A stretch of DNA of 6,738 bases, taken from assembly GCA_964235705.1 (NCBI GenBank), contig CAXSDP010000137.1:1-6738 (forward strand), written 5' to 3'. Under the pieces are notes generated by a model, which saw only the letters and a program-made list of their open reading frames with translations, was not told the DNA's origin and made no database searches. The DNA comes from RH-AL1 sp964235705 (lineage in GTDB: Bacteria; Pseudomonadota; Alphaproteobacteria; Rhizobiales; Beijerinckiaceae). Of the stretch, positions 6,070 through 6,738 are shown in pieces; positions within the stretch are counted from its first letter, which is position 1; every line of letters starts with the position of its first letter. The position numbers and the translations under genes were made by a program.

Positions 6070-6564
6070 TCAGGGCTCGGCTTCCACGCAGCCCGGGGCG
6101 AAGGCGTTGTTGCGGTCGAGCCCGACGACGCACCACACGACGTTGTCGGTGAAGCCGATGCTGCCGCCCGCCTCCGTGATCTGGTAGGACACCGAGCGTA
6201 CCTTGTTGTCGCTCATGATCGCGTGCGCCCGGCAGTAGCGGCGCGGGATGTAGTCGAGCCCGTTCGACCGGAAGCCGATCTCGCGGACGTCCTGGAAACC
6301 GATGATCGTCAACCCGGAGTGCCAGTATTCGAGTTCGCGCGCGGCGAAGGCGCCCTGGATGTAACCGACAGCGGCCGGGTCCTCGCACGCCTTGACGAGG
6401 CCGGAATAGGGGAGGTCGCGATTCTCGGCCGGCACGAGCGGACGCGCCTCGATCCTCGACGTGACGCCGAGGATCGCCAGGTCGAACAGCGCCAAGCCGA
6501 GTAATGCCACGGTGCCGACGAGGCCGTTGGAAGGCGCGGAGAACAAACGACGCAAGGCGGACAC
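6070..6564 (-). CDS. Hypothetical membrane-anchored protein coupled to RNase T2
   Basis: Predicted 164-residue protein that I cannot assign to a named family. One hydrophobic helix (about residues 14-35) follows a basic N-terminus (RRLF), suggesting an uncleaved anchor or signal with the rest in the periplasm. That domain has four cysteines (60, 111, 145, 159), enough for two disulfides. Aromatic and charged blocks look like conserved cores: ELEYWHSGLTIIGFQDVREIGF (about 77-98, shown as one block because it is continuous), YIPRRYC (105-111) and WCVVGLDRN (144-152). The gene ends 2 nt before the RNase T2 start, so the two are translated from one mRNA. Inferred roles are an RNase partner, localiser or inhibitor, or an unrelated envelope protein. 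The start is GTG at 6564; no strong ribosome binding site is visible, and TTG at 6555, 6 nt after GGGGTG, is an alternative. Codon use and GC content are like those of its neighbours. Confidence 0.75.
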   Translation of the reverse strand: MSALRRLFSAPSNGLVGTVALLGLALFDLAILGVTSRIEARPLVPAENRDLPYSGLVKACEDPAAVGYIQGAFAARELEYWHSGLTIIGFQDVREIGFRSNGLDYIPRRYCRAHAIMSDNKVRSVSYQITEAGGSIGFTDNVVWCVVGLDRNNAFAPGCVEAEP

Positions 6565-6574
6565 CCCGTTGAGT

Positions 6575-6604
6575 GGGCGGGAGGGTGCGTGCTCCCTCCC
6601 GCCC
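6575..6604 (-). repeat. Perfect 11-bp inverted repeat upstream of the RNase T2 pair
   Basis: GGGCGGGAGGG (6575-6585) and CCCTCCCGCCC (6594-6604) are exact reverse complements around an 8-nt loop (TGCGTGCT). As RNA this is a very stable hairpin. It lies 63 nt after the stop of the upstream mannose-phosphate gene and 10 nt before the next start codon on the same strand. No T-run follows on either strand, so a classical intrinsic terminator is not proven; a protein-binding operator or leader hairpin is equally possible. Confidence 0.55.
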
Positions 6605-6610
6605 CGTCAA
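6582..6610 (-). promoter_or_regulatory. Weak candidate promoter for the hypothetical-RNase T2 pair
   Basis: Read on the - strand, TTGACG (6610-6605) is a five-of-six match to the -35 consensus. A 17-nt spacer leads to CACCCT (6587-6582), a poor -10 that keeps only the second-position A and final T. Transcription would start near 6575, about 10 nt before the GTG at 6564. The 11-bp inverted repeat at 6575-6604 covers the spacer and -10. Confidence 0.25.
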
Positions 6611-6626
6611 GGCCGCCGATGCAACA

Positions 6627-6649
6627 GCCGCCGGCGAAGGCGCGGCGGC
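6627..6649 (-). terminator. Possible hairpin terminator after the mannose-phosphate gene
   Basis: GCCGCCG (6627-6633) pairs with CGGCGGC (6643-6649) around a 9-nt loop, 18 nt after the stop codon of the upstream - strand gene. The sequence after it on that strand (TGTTGC) is only weakly T-rich. Position fits a terminator; the composition makes chance pairing common. Confidence 0.3.
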
Positions 6650-6667
6650 CGCCCCCGCCCGCGCCGC

Positions 6668-6738
6668 TCACTGTCTGTTGTACACGTCCTCGATACGGAT
6701 GATGTCGTCCTCGCCGAGGTAGGAGCCGGTCTGCACCT
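6668..6738 (-). CDS. Partial mannose-1-phosphate guanylyltransferase / mannose-6-phosphate isomerase (C-terminal cupin end)
   Basis: Only the last 22 codons plus stop are in the window; the rest lies beyond the right edge. The peptide contains TGSYLGEDDIIRIED followed by VYNRQ, the characteristic end of the type II phosphomannose isomerase cupin found at the C-terminus of ManC/AlgA/XanB-type enzymes. Those make GDP-mannose for capsule, LPS or exopolysaccharide. The fragment cannot show whether the full two-domain enzyme is present or only a small stand-alone cupin isomerase, so no symbol is given. It is on the same strand as the hypothetical-RNase T2 pair, 103 nt upstream of it, with two hairpins in between. 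Confidence 0.8.
   Translation of the reverse strand, partial: VQTGSYLGEDDIIRIEDVYNRQ

Noticed and set aside
6068..6610. Upstream extension of the RNase T2 frame
   Set aside because: It is the out-of-frame shadow of the coupled hypothetical gene; the signal peptide begins at the ATG at 6067.

Overview
The window is very GC-rich and gene-dense. It looks like chromosome from an alphaproteobacterium, most likely Hyphomicrobiales (rhizobia/Methylobacterium-like). The evidence is the gene order sppA-ihfB-lapA-trpF-trpB, which is a familiar alphaproteobacterial arrangement, together with the character of the proteins (for example, the N-terminally extended TrpB). The genus cannot be fixed from the sequence alone. 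There are no tRNA, rRNA, CRISPR or mobile-element signatures.

Left part (1-1393, + strand): one gene for a short Hsp70/actin-fold ATPase of the YegD type, a nucleotide-binding domain without the usual peptide-binding domain. Middle (1486-5287, + strand): five genes in a row. They are a membrane-anchored signal peptide peptidase SppA, the IHF beta subunit, a two-helix LapA-domain membrane protein, phosphoribosylanthranilate isomerase (trpF) and tryptophan synthase beta (trpB). Gaps of 4-55 nt make a co-transcribed unit likely. A candidate promoter lies before sppA and a weaker one before ihfB. The tryptophan synthase alpha gene that normally follows trpB is not there.

Right part (5300-6738, - strand): a convergent two-gene unit comes first. 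It encodes a small N-terminally anchored protein of unknown function and, 2 nt downstream, a secreted RNase T2 with both catalytic signatures intact. Upstream of this pair on the same strand is the 3' end of a mannose-1-phosphate guanylyltransferase / type II phosphomannose isomerase cupin gene, cut by the window edge. The spacer between them carries a perfect 11-bp inverted repeat that could be a terminator, or an operator over a possible promoter.

Most of the window is ordinary housekeeping. The points worth a second look are the trpA-less trpFB end joined to an RNase T2 locus, the unknown protein tightly coupled to the RNase, the inverted repeat controlling that pair, and a Ser-to-Cys variant in the TrpB cofactor site. 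I see no convincing new multi-gene system.
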